NCBI RefSeq assembly: GCF_000344805.1
Contig: NC_020453.1
Span: 7,668,001 to 7,732,000 of the forward strand
Origin: Bradyrhizobium oligotrophicum S58
Lineage (GTDB): Bacteria; Pseudomonadota; Alphaproteobacteria; Rhizobiales; Xanthobacteraceae
Length of the DNA stretch: 64,000 nt
Direction of reading: 5' to 3'
Shown: piece by piece, positions 29,359 to 37,538 of the stretch
How positions within the stretch are numbered: the first letter of the stretch is position 1
How the letters are laid out: each line of letters begins with the position of its first letter
Notes under the pieces: generated by a model
Databases searched by the model: none
Told to the model about the DNA's origin: nothing
The model's input: only the letters and a program-made list of their open reading frames with translations
Program-made: the position numbers and the translations under genes

Positions 29359-30312
29359 ATGAAGATGCGTCCGCTCGGCCGTTCCGGCCTCCTCGTTCCG
29401 CCCATCTGCTTCGGCTGCAACGTGTTCGGCTGGACCGTGGACGAGGCGGCCTCGTTCAGACTGCTCGACAAGGTGCTGGACGCGGGGCTCAGCTTCCTCG
29501 ACACCGCCGACGTCTATTCGCGCTGGGTACCGAGCCACACGGGCGGCGAGTCCGAGACCATCATCGGCAAATGGATGAAGCTGCGCGGCAACCGCGACAA
29601 GATCATTCTGGCCACCAAGGTCGGCATGGACATGGGCGACGGCAAGGTCGGGCTGAAGGCCGATTACATCGCCCGCGCGGTGGAGGACTCGCTGCGGCGG
29701 CTGCAGACCGAAATGATCGATCTCTATCAGTCGCACAAGGACGACGAGACCACGCCGCAGGAGGAGACGCTGGCGGCGTATGACAGACTGATCAAGGCCG
29801 GCAAGGTGCGCGTCATCGGCGCCTCGAACTTCTCGGCCGAACGGCTGCAGGCCGCGCTCGACATCGCCAAGGCCAATGGCCTGCCGCGCTATGAGAGCCT
29901 GCAACCGGAATACAGCCTTGCCGAGCGCGCGTCCTATGAGGGCGCGCTGCAGCGGGTGTGCGAGCAGAACGAGGTCGGCGTCATCACCTTCTTCTCGCTC
30001 GCCGCGGGCTTCCTCACCGGCAAGTACCGCTCGGAGGCCGACTACGGCAAGAGCCCGCGCGGCGCGCGCAGCGTGCCGAAATACATGAACGCGCGCGGCC
30101 TGCGCATCCTCGCCGCGCTGGACGCGGTCGCGAACGAAACCGGCGCACAGCCGGCGTCGATCGCGCTGGCCTGGCTGCTGGCCAAGCCGTCGGTGACCGC
30201 GCCGATCGCGAGCGCCACCAGGCCGGAGCAGGTCGACACGCTGGTCGCGGCAACGCAGCTCACGCTGACGAAGGACCAGGTCGCGCGGCTCGATGCCGCC
30301 AGCGCGAACTAA
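29359..30312 (+). CDS. aldo/keto reductase
   Basis: 317 residues from ATG 29359. The frame is the AKR (beta/alpha)8 barrel: MRPLGRSGLLVPPICFGCN, SFLDTADVYS (catalytic Asp and Tyr), ILATKVGMD (Lys), DLYQSHKDD (His), then VRVIGASNFSAERL and a C-terminal APIASATRPEQV that binds NADPH. The tetrad Asp-Tyr-Lys-His is complete. It resembles the YghZ/AKR11-14 group. The substrate is unknown. A 15-bp tandem repeat covers its stop codon. Confidence 0.92.
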   Translation: MKMRPLGRSGLLVPPICFGCNVFGWTVDEAASFRLLDKVLDAGLSFLDTADVYSRWVPSHTGGESETIIGKWMKLRGNRDKIILATKVGMDMGDGKVGLKADYIARAVEDSLRRLQTEMIDLYQSHKDDETTPQEETLAAYDRLIKAGKVRVIGASNFSAERLQAALDIAKANGLPRYESLQPEYSLAERASYEGALQRVCEQNEVGVITFFSLAAGFLTGKYRSEADYGKSPRGARSVPKYMNARGLRILAALDAVANETGAQPASIALAWLLAKPSVTAPIASATRPEQVDTLVAATQLTLTKDQVARLDAASAN

Positions 30313-30338
30313 CAACATCCTTGCTAACAACATCCTTG
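30309..30338. repeat. tandem 15-bp duplication at a stop codon
   Basis: CTAACAACATCCTTG occurs twice back to back (30309-30323 and 30324-30338). The first copy includes the TAA of the aldo/keto reductase, so the duplication left the protein unchanged. Confidence 0.8.
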
Positions 30339-30341
30339 GCG

Positions 30342-30375
30342 GTCATTCCGGGCGCAGGTGCGCGCCCGGAATGAC
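30342..30375. terminator. long perfect hairpin downstream of the aldo/keto reductase
   Basis: A 14-bp perfect stem GTCATTCCGGGCGC/GCGCCCGGAATGAC closes a 6-nt loop. It sits 30 bases behind the stop codon. No T-run follows, so it could be a REP-type palindrome that also stops or stabilises the transcript. Confidence 0.6.
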
Positions 30376-30571
30376 GCGCAGCCAATCCCGCGAAAGCTGC
30401 GTCCTCGCGGTGATACAACATCGACGCGCGCGCACCGCATTTCCAGCACAGGCGTGGAGCCGGTCAGGCCATTTTGAAGCTTCTTGGGCATCGCCACGGC
30501 GTGGCCAAAATTCAGCCCGGATCGAATTGCTAAGTGCACTGCCAAATTAGAATGAATCGAGGAAGCGTTCG

Positions 30572-31732
30572 GTGAATCGTGTCGCGCGCGTAACTGTTGG
30601 CGCATTCGTCGTTGCCATCGTATCATCATCTCTCCTGGCGCTGACCGGCAGCGTCCGAGCCCAGCAGCAGCGTGCGCCCGTGGCCGGAGCCCCCGTCGGC
30701 ACCCTGCCCGATCGCGAGTCGCTCAATTCCGGCACCGTGACCGTCATCACCGCACCGATCGGCGGCCCGATGTCGGTGATGGGCTCGGACATGGCGGCGG
30801 TGCTCGACGAAGGCGAAAGCCTGCGCGTGCTGCCGATCCTCGGCAAGGGCTCGGCGCAGAACCTCGTCGACATCATCATGTTGAAGAACATCGACATGGG
30901 CTTCGTCGCCACCGATGCGCTGGAATTCGTCAAGACGGAATACAACATTCCGGACATCGCCCAGCGCGTGCGCTACATCGCCCAGCTGTTCCACAACGAC
31001 GTCCACATCGTCGCGCGGCGCGAGATCCGCTCGCTGCAGGATCTCAACGGCAAGCGCGTGTTCGCCGAGCGCTCGATCGGCCTGCCCGCGGCGCGGACGA
31101 TCTTCCGGCGGCTCGGCATCCAGGCCGACATCGATTCGCAGACCGATCCGACCGGCGGCCTGCAGAAGCTGATCGACGGCCAGGGCGATGCCTGGATCGC
31201 CTCGGTGTCCAAGGATGCACCGATCATCAAGGGCATCAAGAACGATGGCGGCCGGCTGCATCTGCTGGCCGTCCCCTACGACCACGCGCTGCAGGACATC
31301 TATCTGCCGTCGTCGTTCTCGTCCGAGGAATATCCGAACCTGGTGCCGCCAGGCACCAGGGTCGACGCGGTCGCGGCCTCCACCGTGCTGATGGTCTACA
31401 ATTGGCCGGAGAACAGCGAGCGCTATCGCCGCACGGCGCGGTTCGTCGATGCGTTGTTCGGCAAGATCCAGGTGCTGCAGTCGCCGCCGCGGCATCCGAA
31501 ATGGCGCGACACCGTGCTGTCGGCGCCGGTGCAGGGCCTGGTCCGCTTCAAGGCCGCGCAAGAATGGCTCGACGGCGCCCGCGCCATGCAGTCGCCGGCG
31601 CAGGACGGCAACCCGGCGGAATTCCGCAAGTTTCTCGACGAGCGCAAGGCGCAGGCGCGGATGTCGCCGGACGAGGCGGCGAGGCTCTACAGCGACTTCC
31701 TCAAATGGCAGCGGAGCAAGGAGCCGCGCTGA
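30572..31732 (+). CDS. TAXI-family TRAP transporter solute-binding protein (orphan)
   Basis: 386 residues from GTG 30572, with GAGGAAG upstream. A signal peptide ends near residue 30 (LLALTGSVRAQ). The TAXI-type binding fold is suggested by GTVTVITAPIGGPMSVMGSD, DIIMLKNIDMGFVATDA, LQDLNGKRVFAERSIGLPAA and GLQKLIDGQGDAWIA. TAXI proteins bring substrates such as glutamate or other acids to a TRAP membrane pair, but no TRAP membrane gene lies in this window. The N-terminus before the fold is Gln/Ala/Pro-rich. Confidence 0.82.
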   Translation: MNRVARVTVGAFVVAIVSSSLLALTGSVRAQQQRAPVAGAPVGTLPDRESLNSGTVTVITAPIGGPMSVMGSDMAAVLDEGESLRVLPILGKGSAQNLVDIIMLKNIDMGFVATDALEFVKTEYNIPDIAQRVRYIAQLFHNDVHIVARREIRSLQDLNGKRVFAERSIGLPAARTIFRRLGIQADIDSQTDPTGGLQKLIDGQGDAWIASVSKDAPIIKGIKNDGGRLHLLAVPYDHALQDIYLPSSFSSEEYPNLVPPGTRVDAVAASTVLMVYNWPENSERYRRTARFVDALFGKIQVLQSPPRHPKWRDTVLSAPVQGLVRFKAAQEWLDGARAMQSPAQDGNPAEFRKFLDERKAQARMSPDEAARLYSDFLKWQRSKEPR

Positions 31733-31839
31733 GACGGCGGCGACCTTCGGCGTCAGAGCGTCCACGCTCACAGGCTATTAGTCGCAGTGGTGGCGTTGAA
31801 CACGTCGCCGCGCCTTACCAAAACGTGCAGAATAACCGA

Positions 31840-31938
31840 GCACAACCGCTGTAGCCGCGCGGCAACATCTCGAACATGTCTTGTTGTTGCGTAGTATTTC
31901 CGAAAGCGCACGCTGCATTTCAGATGTTACGGTTCCCG
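31840..31938 (+). other. 99-nt repeated element, copy A (candidate structured leader)
   Basis: This segment aligns without gaps to 41299-41397 with about 70 of 99 positions identical by hand count, and the identity is blockwise: GCACAACC, GGCAACAT, AACATGT, GAAAGCGC and CAGATGTTACGGTT. AACATC (31864-31869) is complementary to GATGTT (31923-31928) with the same 59-nt spacing in both copies. The end of the element forms the hairpin GTTCCC-GCCA-GGGAAC (31932-31947). It ends 35 bases before the autotransporter start. No known riboswitch family is recognised. Confidence 0.6.
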
Positions 31939-31973
31939 CCAGGGAACAGTGACTGCGTAGTTGGGGCGTGGAA

Positions 31974-32372
31974 ATGCAAGTGCAAGTTGGGCAGGTGGTT
32001 CGTGCGTCATCCGAACGCGGCACACATCGTCGCCGGCGCTGCTGGGAGAGCAGCGTGTCCGCGCTGGCTCTCGGGATCGCGGTATTGGCGCTCGGCACCG
32101 GCGCGGCCCATGCCGACTGTACGCCGGCCGCCGCCGACGGCGTGACCGCGACCTGTTCCGGCCCCACGACGGGTCAGGGCGCTGGCGCGCCCGGAACGAA
32201 CACCAGCACCTTCGGCTACGGCACCGGCATCGAGACGGCGATCGCCGTCAACGTTGCAGCCGGAGCCACGGTGACCGGCTCGGATGCGGGCATCAACATC
32301 CATGACGGAAGCATCATCAATGCCGGAGCCATCACCGGCATCGGGTGGAATGGCTCCAGGGCTACACCCTGA
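31974..32372 (+). pseudogene. autotransporter 5' part (signal and first repeats), frameshifted
   Basis: From ATG 31974 (MQVQVGQVVRASSERGTHRR) this frame gives a long signal peptide of the autotransporter type: a charged extension followed by SVSALALGIAVLALGTGAAHA, then a passenger start with NVAAGATVTGSDAGINIHDG. It ends at a TGA at 32370 after SIINAGAITGIGWNGSRATP. The same repeat style resumes in another frame at 32345, so this is most likely the first part of the next entry, separated by a one-base deletion in the GGG at 32343-32345 (four G would restore the frame). Confidence 0.72.
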
Positions 32373-34615
32373 CCATCTCGAATGCAGCCGGTGCCACCAT
32401 CACGGGACACAACAACGCCATCGAGGGCTATTCATCCTTCATCATCGTCAATTCCGGCACCATTTCCGGCGCAGCAGGCTTTGTCAGTCCTTTTGGTTTG
32501 GGGACGATCACGAACCTCGCTGGAGGTGTCATCAGCGGCACGAATCTCGGCATCGGCGGCGGCAACGGCGTCCTCGCGGTTTTCAATTCGGGCACGATCA
32601 GCAGCCCAGGAGGGGGCGGTGTCTTCCTCGGCAGCAACTCGCTGATCTACAATGACGGCACGATCAGCGGCGGCGGCTATGGCATTTCGGCCTCCGGTTC
32701 CTCGATCATCAATGCCGGCACGATCAATGGCGGGATCAGCTTCTTTGGCCCCGGCAACACGCTGACGCTCGCACCGGGCTCGGTCATCAACGGCCTCGTC
32801 GGCGGAAGTGCCAACAACACGCTGCAGCTCGGCGGCAGCGGCAGCTCGACCTTCGACATCTCGCAGCTCGGCGCGGCCGCGCAGTATCGCGACTTCTCCA
32901 CCTTCGACAAGGTCGGCTCCTCGGCCTGGACCCTGACCGGCACCAGCACCTACGCCGGCGCCGTCAACGTCAATGCCGGCACCTTGCGCATCGACGGCAA
33001 TTTTGCTTCCGCCAGCGGCCTCACCGTGAACACAGGCGGCACGCTGAGCGGCATCGGCACCGTCGGCGGCACGACCGTCGCGAGCGGCGGCATCCTGGCG
33101 CCCGGCAACGGCGTCGCCGGCACTTCGCTCGGCGTCTCCGGCAATCTCGCCTTCCAGTCCGGCGCGATCTACCTGGTGCAGGTCTCGCCCACGACCGCGT
33201 CGACGACGAATGTCAGCGGCACCGCCACGCTCGGCGGCGCGACCGTTAACATCGCCTTCGCGCCGGGCAGCTATGTCGCCAAGACCTACACCATCCTCAC
33301 CGCGAGCGGCGGCGTCTCCGGCAGTTTCGCGCCGACCGTCACCACCACGGGCACGGCCACGCTCACGAGGTCGCTCAGCTATGACGCCAACAACGTCTAT
33401 CTGAACGTCGCGCTGGGCTATGGCGGCATCCCCGGCCTGAACGGCAATCAGCGCGCCGCCGGCGACGCCCTGACCAACGCCTTCAATGCCGGCGGCGGCA
33501 TTTCCGCGGCCTACGCATCGCTGACGCCGGCCGGCCTGTCGCAGGCCGCCGGCCAGCTCGGCACGTCGTCGCAGCAGACGACGTTCGGCGCGATGGCGCA
33601 GTTCATGGGTCTGTTGACCGATCCGGCGCAGCGCGGCGGCACGATGGGCGCTCAAGGCGGCGCTACGGGCTATGCCGAGGACGACGACCGCGCCAGCGCC
33701 TCTGCGGCACGTCGGGGCGGCGACGCCTTCGCGATGGCCACCAAGGCGCCGGCCGCGCCGTTCGCGTCGCGCTGGAGCATGTGGGCCGCCGGCTTCGGCG
33801 GGTCGCAGACCACGGACGGCAATGCGGCCGCGGGCTCGACCAACACGGCGAGCAACCTCTACGGCACGGCCGTCGGCGCCGACTACCAGTTCTCTCCGAA
33901 TACGCTGGCCGGCTTCGCGCTCGCGGGCGGCGGCACCAGCTTCAACGTCACCGGCCAGGGCTGGGGCCGCTCCGACCTGTTCCAGGCCGGCGCCTATCTG
34001 CGTCACGTGCAAGGCCCGGCCTATGTCTCCGCGACGCTCGCCTATGGCTGGCAGTCGGTCACGACCGACCGCATCGTCACCGTTGCCGGCAGCGATCATC
34101 TGAGCGCCGCGTTCAACGCCAACGCCTATTCCGGCCGCATCGAGGCCGGCACGCGCTTCGTCTCGCCCTGGATCGGCGGCATCGGCTTCACGCCTTATGC
34201 CGCGGCCCAGGTGACGGCCCTGGATCTGCCGGGCTATGCCGAGCGCACAGTCTCTGGCAGCGGCGCCTTCGCGCTCGCCTATGCGGCCCGGACATCGACC
34301 GACACGCGCACCGAGCTCGGCCTGCGCAGCGACAAATCCTATGCCATGCAGGACGCCGTGCTGACCCTGCGCGGCCGCGCAGCGTGGGCGCACGACTTCA
34401 ACCCGAACCGCGCGGTCACGGCGACGTTCCAGGCGCTGCCGGCCGCGAGCTTCGTCGTCAACGGCGCGGCGCAGGCCAGCGAATCCGCACTGACCACCGC
34501 CTCGGCCGAGCTGAAATGGACGAACGGCTGGGCGGCGGCCGCGACCTTCGAGGGCGAGTTCTCGAACGTCACGCGCTCCTACGCCGGCAAGGGCGTCGTC
34601 CGCTACGCCTGGTAA
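32345..34615 (+). CDS. autotransporter passenger and beta-barrel (3' part of frameshifted gene)
   Basis: 756 residues. The passenger (about 1-400) is built of repeats such as NSGTISGAAG and NAGTINGG, typical of a beta-helix, plus VNVNAGTLRIDGNF and LSGIGTVGGTTVASGG. The C-terminal barrel (about 475-756, FASRWSMWAAGFGGSQTTDG onward) ends in YAW, with the C-terminal aromatic expected for outer-membrane insertion. The frame has no signal peptide of its own; that is in the preceding frame. If the frameshift is real, the protein would not be exported. It is convergent with the histidine kinase gene. Confidence 0.82.
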   Translation: MEWLQGYTLTISNAAGATITGHNNAIEGYSSFIIVNSGTISGAAGFVSPFGLGTITNLAGGVISGTNLGIGGGNGVLAVFNSGTISSPGGGGVFLGSNSLIYNDGTISGGGYGISASGSSIINAGTINGGISFFGPGNTLTLAPGSVINGLVGGSANNTLQLGGSGSSTFDISQLGAAAQYRDFSTFDKVGSSAWTLTGTSTYAGAVNVNAGTLRIDGNFASASGLTVNTGGTLSGIGTVGGTTVASGGILAPGNGVAGTSLGVSGNLAFQSGAIYLVQVSPTTASTTNVSGTATLGGATVNIAFAPGSYVAKTYTILTASGGVSGSFAPTVTTTGTATLTRSLSYDANNVYLNVALGYGGIPGLNGNQRAAGDALTNAFNAGGGISAAYASLTPAGLSQAAGQLGTSSQQTTFGAMAQFMGLLTDPAQRGGTMGAQGGATGYAEDDDRASASAARRGGDAFAMATKAPAAPFASRWSMWAAGFGGSQTTDGNAAAGSTNTASNLYGTAVGADYQFSPNTLAGFALAGGGTSFNVTGQGWGRSDLFQAGAYLRHVQGPAYVSATLAYGWQSVTTDRIVTVAGSDHLSAAFNANAYSGRIEAGTRFVSPWIGGIGFTPYAAAQVTALDLPGYAERTVSGSGAFALAYAARTSTDTRTELGLRSDKSYAMQDAVLTLRGRAAWAHDFNPNRAVTATFQALPAASFVVNGAAQASESALTTASAELKWTNGWAAAATFEGEFSNVTRSYAGKGVVRYAW

Positions 34616-34846
34616 GGCCGCTCGCCGTCGATCGTCGTCGCAATTCCGGTCTCGATCCCGGCGGGCGCCATAAGCGGATGCGCGAGATGACACAGCTGAA
34701 CTCTCTCATCATCGACCGCTTCGGTGCGGCTACCGAGATGCCGAATCCGATCAACCAGTCCGGAGCAAGCGCTGCTGGCTTGGCTCTGCGCCGAGCTACG
34801 AGCGTCAGGCTACGATGCGATCGAGCCTGATGCTGACGCTTGGTCG

Positions 34847-36292
34847 TCAGGAGCGCGCCAGCGGCCCGGCCTTTTCGACCGTGCGCACGGCCGGCCAAGC
34901 CGCCCCTCTTGCAACCGGCGCGCCTTGCTGAGGCGCCGCAGGCGCGAAGCTCAGCCGGACCGTCGTGCCGCCGCCGGGCGTCTCACGGAGCTCGACGCGG
35001 CCATGATGCGTGGCCATGACCTGCGAAACGATGGAAAGCCCGAGCCCCATGCCTTCGCCGCGGGCCTGCCCGCGCTCGAACGGCTGCAGCAGGCGCTCGG
35101 GCTGATCCGACTGCAGGCCCGGCCCGGAATCGATCACGCTCAGGCTTGCTGCCGCGTCGACGTCGACGAGAATGGGACCACCGGCGCCAGCATGCGTGAC
35201 GGCGTTCCTGATCAGGTTCGAGAGCGCGACCGCGAGGGCAGGCTCCGAGCCCTGGATCCACACCGGAGCGTCGGATCCGGCAAAGCCGAGCTCCAGCCCG
35301 GCCTGCAGCGCCATCGGCACGTGCTCGGCCGTAACGCGCCGCGCCAGCGCGACCAGATCGATCTCGGTCAGCTCGACCGGCTCCATCGAAATCCGCGCCA
35401 GTTGCAGGAGCATGGTGACGATCGATGACAGCTTCTGATTCTCGGCAACGAGCCTCGCGCGCAGTCCCGCATCCTGGACCGCTTCGAGCGCGGTCCGCGC
35501 ATTGGTCAGCGGGGTCCGCAGCTCATGGGCGGCGTTGGACAGGAAGTTGCGCTGCGCCTCGGCGGCATGGTCGATGCGCGACAATGCGCGGTTGAACGCC
35601 GCGATCAGCGGCAGCAATTCGGCCGGCGCATCGCCCTCGGGCAGCCGGCGGCCATCCGGCACGCCGTCGATCATCTCGGCCGCGCTCGCCACCGTGCGAA
35701 CCGGGCGCGCGATCAGCGTCGGCACGAACACCAGGGCCGCGAACACCGTCGCCAGCAGCACCAGGATGATGGGAAGCGCAACGATCGTCGCATCGGTCAG
35801 CGTGCCGAGCATCAGTTGCGTCGACGTATAGGCCACGCCGCCGGTCTCGATCAGGACCTCGCCGACCGACGTATTCCGGACGGCGGTCATGCGCTTCAGA
35901 CGAAGGGTCTCGCCGTCGATCGCATAAGCCAGGAAGCTGGTGCCGTCCTGTGCTGCCGCAGGCTTCTGCGGGCGCCATTTCGGGAGTGGCCCGAAACTGA
36001 CCTCGCCGCTCTTGTCCGACACGACATACCAGAACGTCGGAAAATCCTGGATGATCCTGTCGAGACGGGGAGTCGGCTTGACGAGCAGTCGACCGCTGGC
36101 ATCGCGGGAAACCGCCTCCTTCAACGCATCGGCGACATCGGCGGCGCCCCACGTGCCGTCATCGTCGCCACCGAAGCGGATCAGCAGGGCGGCAGCGCAG
36201 ATCAGCATGATGGTGCTGACGACCCCGATCAACGTCGCGGAGAGCAAGGTGATGGAGCGACGGATACGGGTGAGCTTCTGCCACTTGCGCAT
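34847..36292 (-). CDS. sensor histidine kinase
   Basis: 481 residues. Two membrane helices (about 17-39 and 170-192) flank a periplasmic sensor domain of about 130 residues. HAMP (about 193-245) leads to the phosphoacceptor box FLSNAAHELRTPLTNARTAL, with His256. The ATPase has the N box NLIRNAVTHA, the G1 box SVIDSGPGLQ and the G2 box GMGLGLSIVSQVMA. The response regulator gene lies 3 bases upstream, so they form one operon. The stimulus is unknown. The C-terminal 25 residues are non-conserved. Confidence 0.93.
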   Translation of the reverse strand: MRKWQKLTRIRRSITLLSATLIGVVSTIMLICAAALLIRFGGDDDGTWGAADVADALKEAVSRDASGRLLVKPTPRLDRIIQDFPTFWYVVSDKSGEVSFGPLPKWRPQKPAAAQDGTSFLAYAIDGETLRLKRMTAVRNTSVGEVLIETGGVAYTSTQLMLGTLTDATIVALPIILVLLATVFAALVFVPTLIARPVRTVASAAEMIDGVPDGRRLPEGDAPAELLPLIAAFNRALSRIDHAAEAQRNFLSNAAHELRTPLTNARTALEAVQDAGLRARLVAENQKLSSIVTMLLQLARISMEPVELTEIDLVALARRVTAEHVPMALQAGLELGFAGSDAPVWIQGSEPALAVALSNLIRNAVTHAGAGGPILVDVDAAASLSVIDSGPGLQSDQPERLLQPFERGQARGEGMGLGLSIVSQVMATHHGRVELRETPGGGTTVRLSFAPAAPQQGAPVARGAAWPAVRTVEKAGPLARS

Positions 36293-36295
36293 CCG

Positions 36296-36985
36296 TCACT
36301 CGCCACTCAGGAGATAGCCGAGGCCGCGCACCGGCCTGATCGCGGCCTTGCAATTGGCTTCGCGCAGGCGGCGGCGCAGCCGGGAGACATGCGCCTCGAT
36401 CGCATTCGACTGGATCTCGTCCTCGAAGCCATAGGCTGCGGATTCGAGCGTCTCGCGCAGGACCACCCGCCCGCTGCGGCGGACCAGCGCCTCGAGGATC
36501 GCCAACTCGCGCCGCGGCACGACGATGGGAGCCTGATCGACGCAGACCGCGCGATTGACGACGTCGTAGCTCAGATTGGCAATGGAAACCATCGCGCCGC
36601 GGTCGAGAAACAGGCGGCGCAGCACCGCCCTCGCCCGCGCGACCAGTTCGATCGGCTCGAATGGCTTGGCGACGTAATCGTCCGCGCCCTCATCCAGCGC
36701 ACGTGCGATGTCGACGGGATCGTCGAGCGCGGTCAGCACGACGGTCGCCGGACTCGGCTGTTGCTGCCGCAGGTGCGGCAACAGCGCCAGCCCGTCACCG
36801 TCCGGAAGGCCGCGGTCGATCACCACGAGCTCGAAACTGCGCACGGCGATCGCAGCCCGCGCCTCGTCGAGGGTGGTGACGATATCCGACGAGCCGAAGG
36901 CCGTCGCGAGCGCGTCCCGCAGCCAGATCCCCAGCTGGGGGTCATCCTCAACGACCAGAACGCGCACGCCATTCTCCCGCAACAT
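36296..36985 (-). CDS. OmpR/PhoB-family response regulator
   Basis: 229 residues from ATG 36985; a GTG two codons upstream is possible. The receiver domain has the acidic pair in LVVEDDPQLG (Asp14, Asp15), the phosphoacceptor Asp57 in VVIDRGLPDGDG and the Lys of DYVAKPFEP. The C-terminal winged helix (about 130-229) carries NAIEAHVSRLRRRLREANCK. It is cotranscribed with the kinase and divergent from the GT39-like gene across about 550 bp. Confidence 0.93.
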   Translation of the reverse strand: MLRENGVRVLVVEDDPQLGIWLRDALATAFGSSDIVTTLDEARAAIAVRSFELVVIDRGLPDGDGLALLPHLRQQQPSPATVVLTALDDPVDIARALDEGADDYVAKPFEPIELVARARAVLRRLFLDRGAMVSIANLSYDVVNRAVCVDQAPIVVPRRELAILEALVRRSGRVVLRETLESAAYGFEDEIQSNAIEAHVSRLRRRLREANCKAAIRPVRGLGYLLSGE

Positions 36986-37538
36986 CGACACCTGCGTGTT
37001 CCTATCATTACGGACGGATTACAATAGGATTACGTCGACCGCGCTCTGGTACCGCTATTTCAAGCGACCGACCGAAAATTGAATTGTTCTGCCCCGTGCC
37101 GCCCGGGCGCAACTTTTCTTCCCGTGTGCTCCATGCGGCGCCGCCGACGGGTGCAACGCCTCCTTTCGTGTCCCATCCCGACAGTCTCCGGTTGTAGAAC
37201 GAACAGCTTCTCAGCCGGCGCGATTGCAGTCGTATGACGGACGATGCCGCTGTGAACCGATTTGCAATCGGCCAGCGCGTACGTGATGAAATGTCAGCTT
37301 TTCGTAATCGTCTCGACCGAGACTCACGCGTTCAACAATGGCCGAGGATTCGCCCGTATGGAGCCTGACGCATGATCGACCGGACACGTCGGGCGGTCCC
37401 GATCCCATCATCAGTTGCGGCGCGATCTTCGTCGTCCCGCCAATTCCTTGACTGCCACACGCCTCGGCCTACGTCGCACGCGTGCTGCCGACGCCTCGCG
37501 GCCGCTGACCGAACGTCGCGTCCGGCGCACCATCTTTG
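36986..37538. other. 553-bp divergent intergenic region
   Basis: It separates the response regulator from the GT39-like gene and should hold both promoters. I see no clear gene, hairpin or recognised operator. The part next to the regulator (about 37000-37300) is lower in GC than the surroundings, as expected for promoter DNA. Confidence 0.4.

Noticed and set aside
31858..32000. The repeated element as a small protein gene (conserved QMLRFP-like translation)
   Set aside because: Conservation includes the rare TTA codon and extends outside the frame, and the frames diverge and end differently after the element; nucleotide-level conservation is more likely.
32340..32372. Programmed -1 frameshift in the autotransporter
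   Set aside because: No XXXYYYZ slippery heptamer or downstream pseudoknot is evident; a simple one-base loss in the G run explains the break better.
32432..34693. A 750-residue open frame antisense to the autotransporter
   Set aside because: It mirrors the repeat coding strand and has no signal, motif or ribosome-binding site; accidental.
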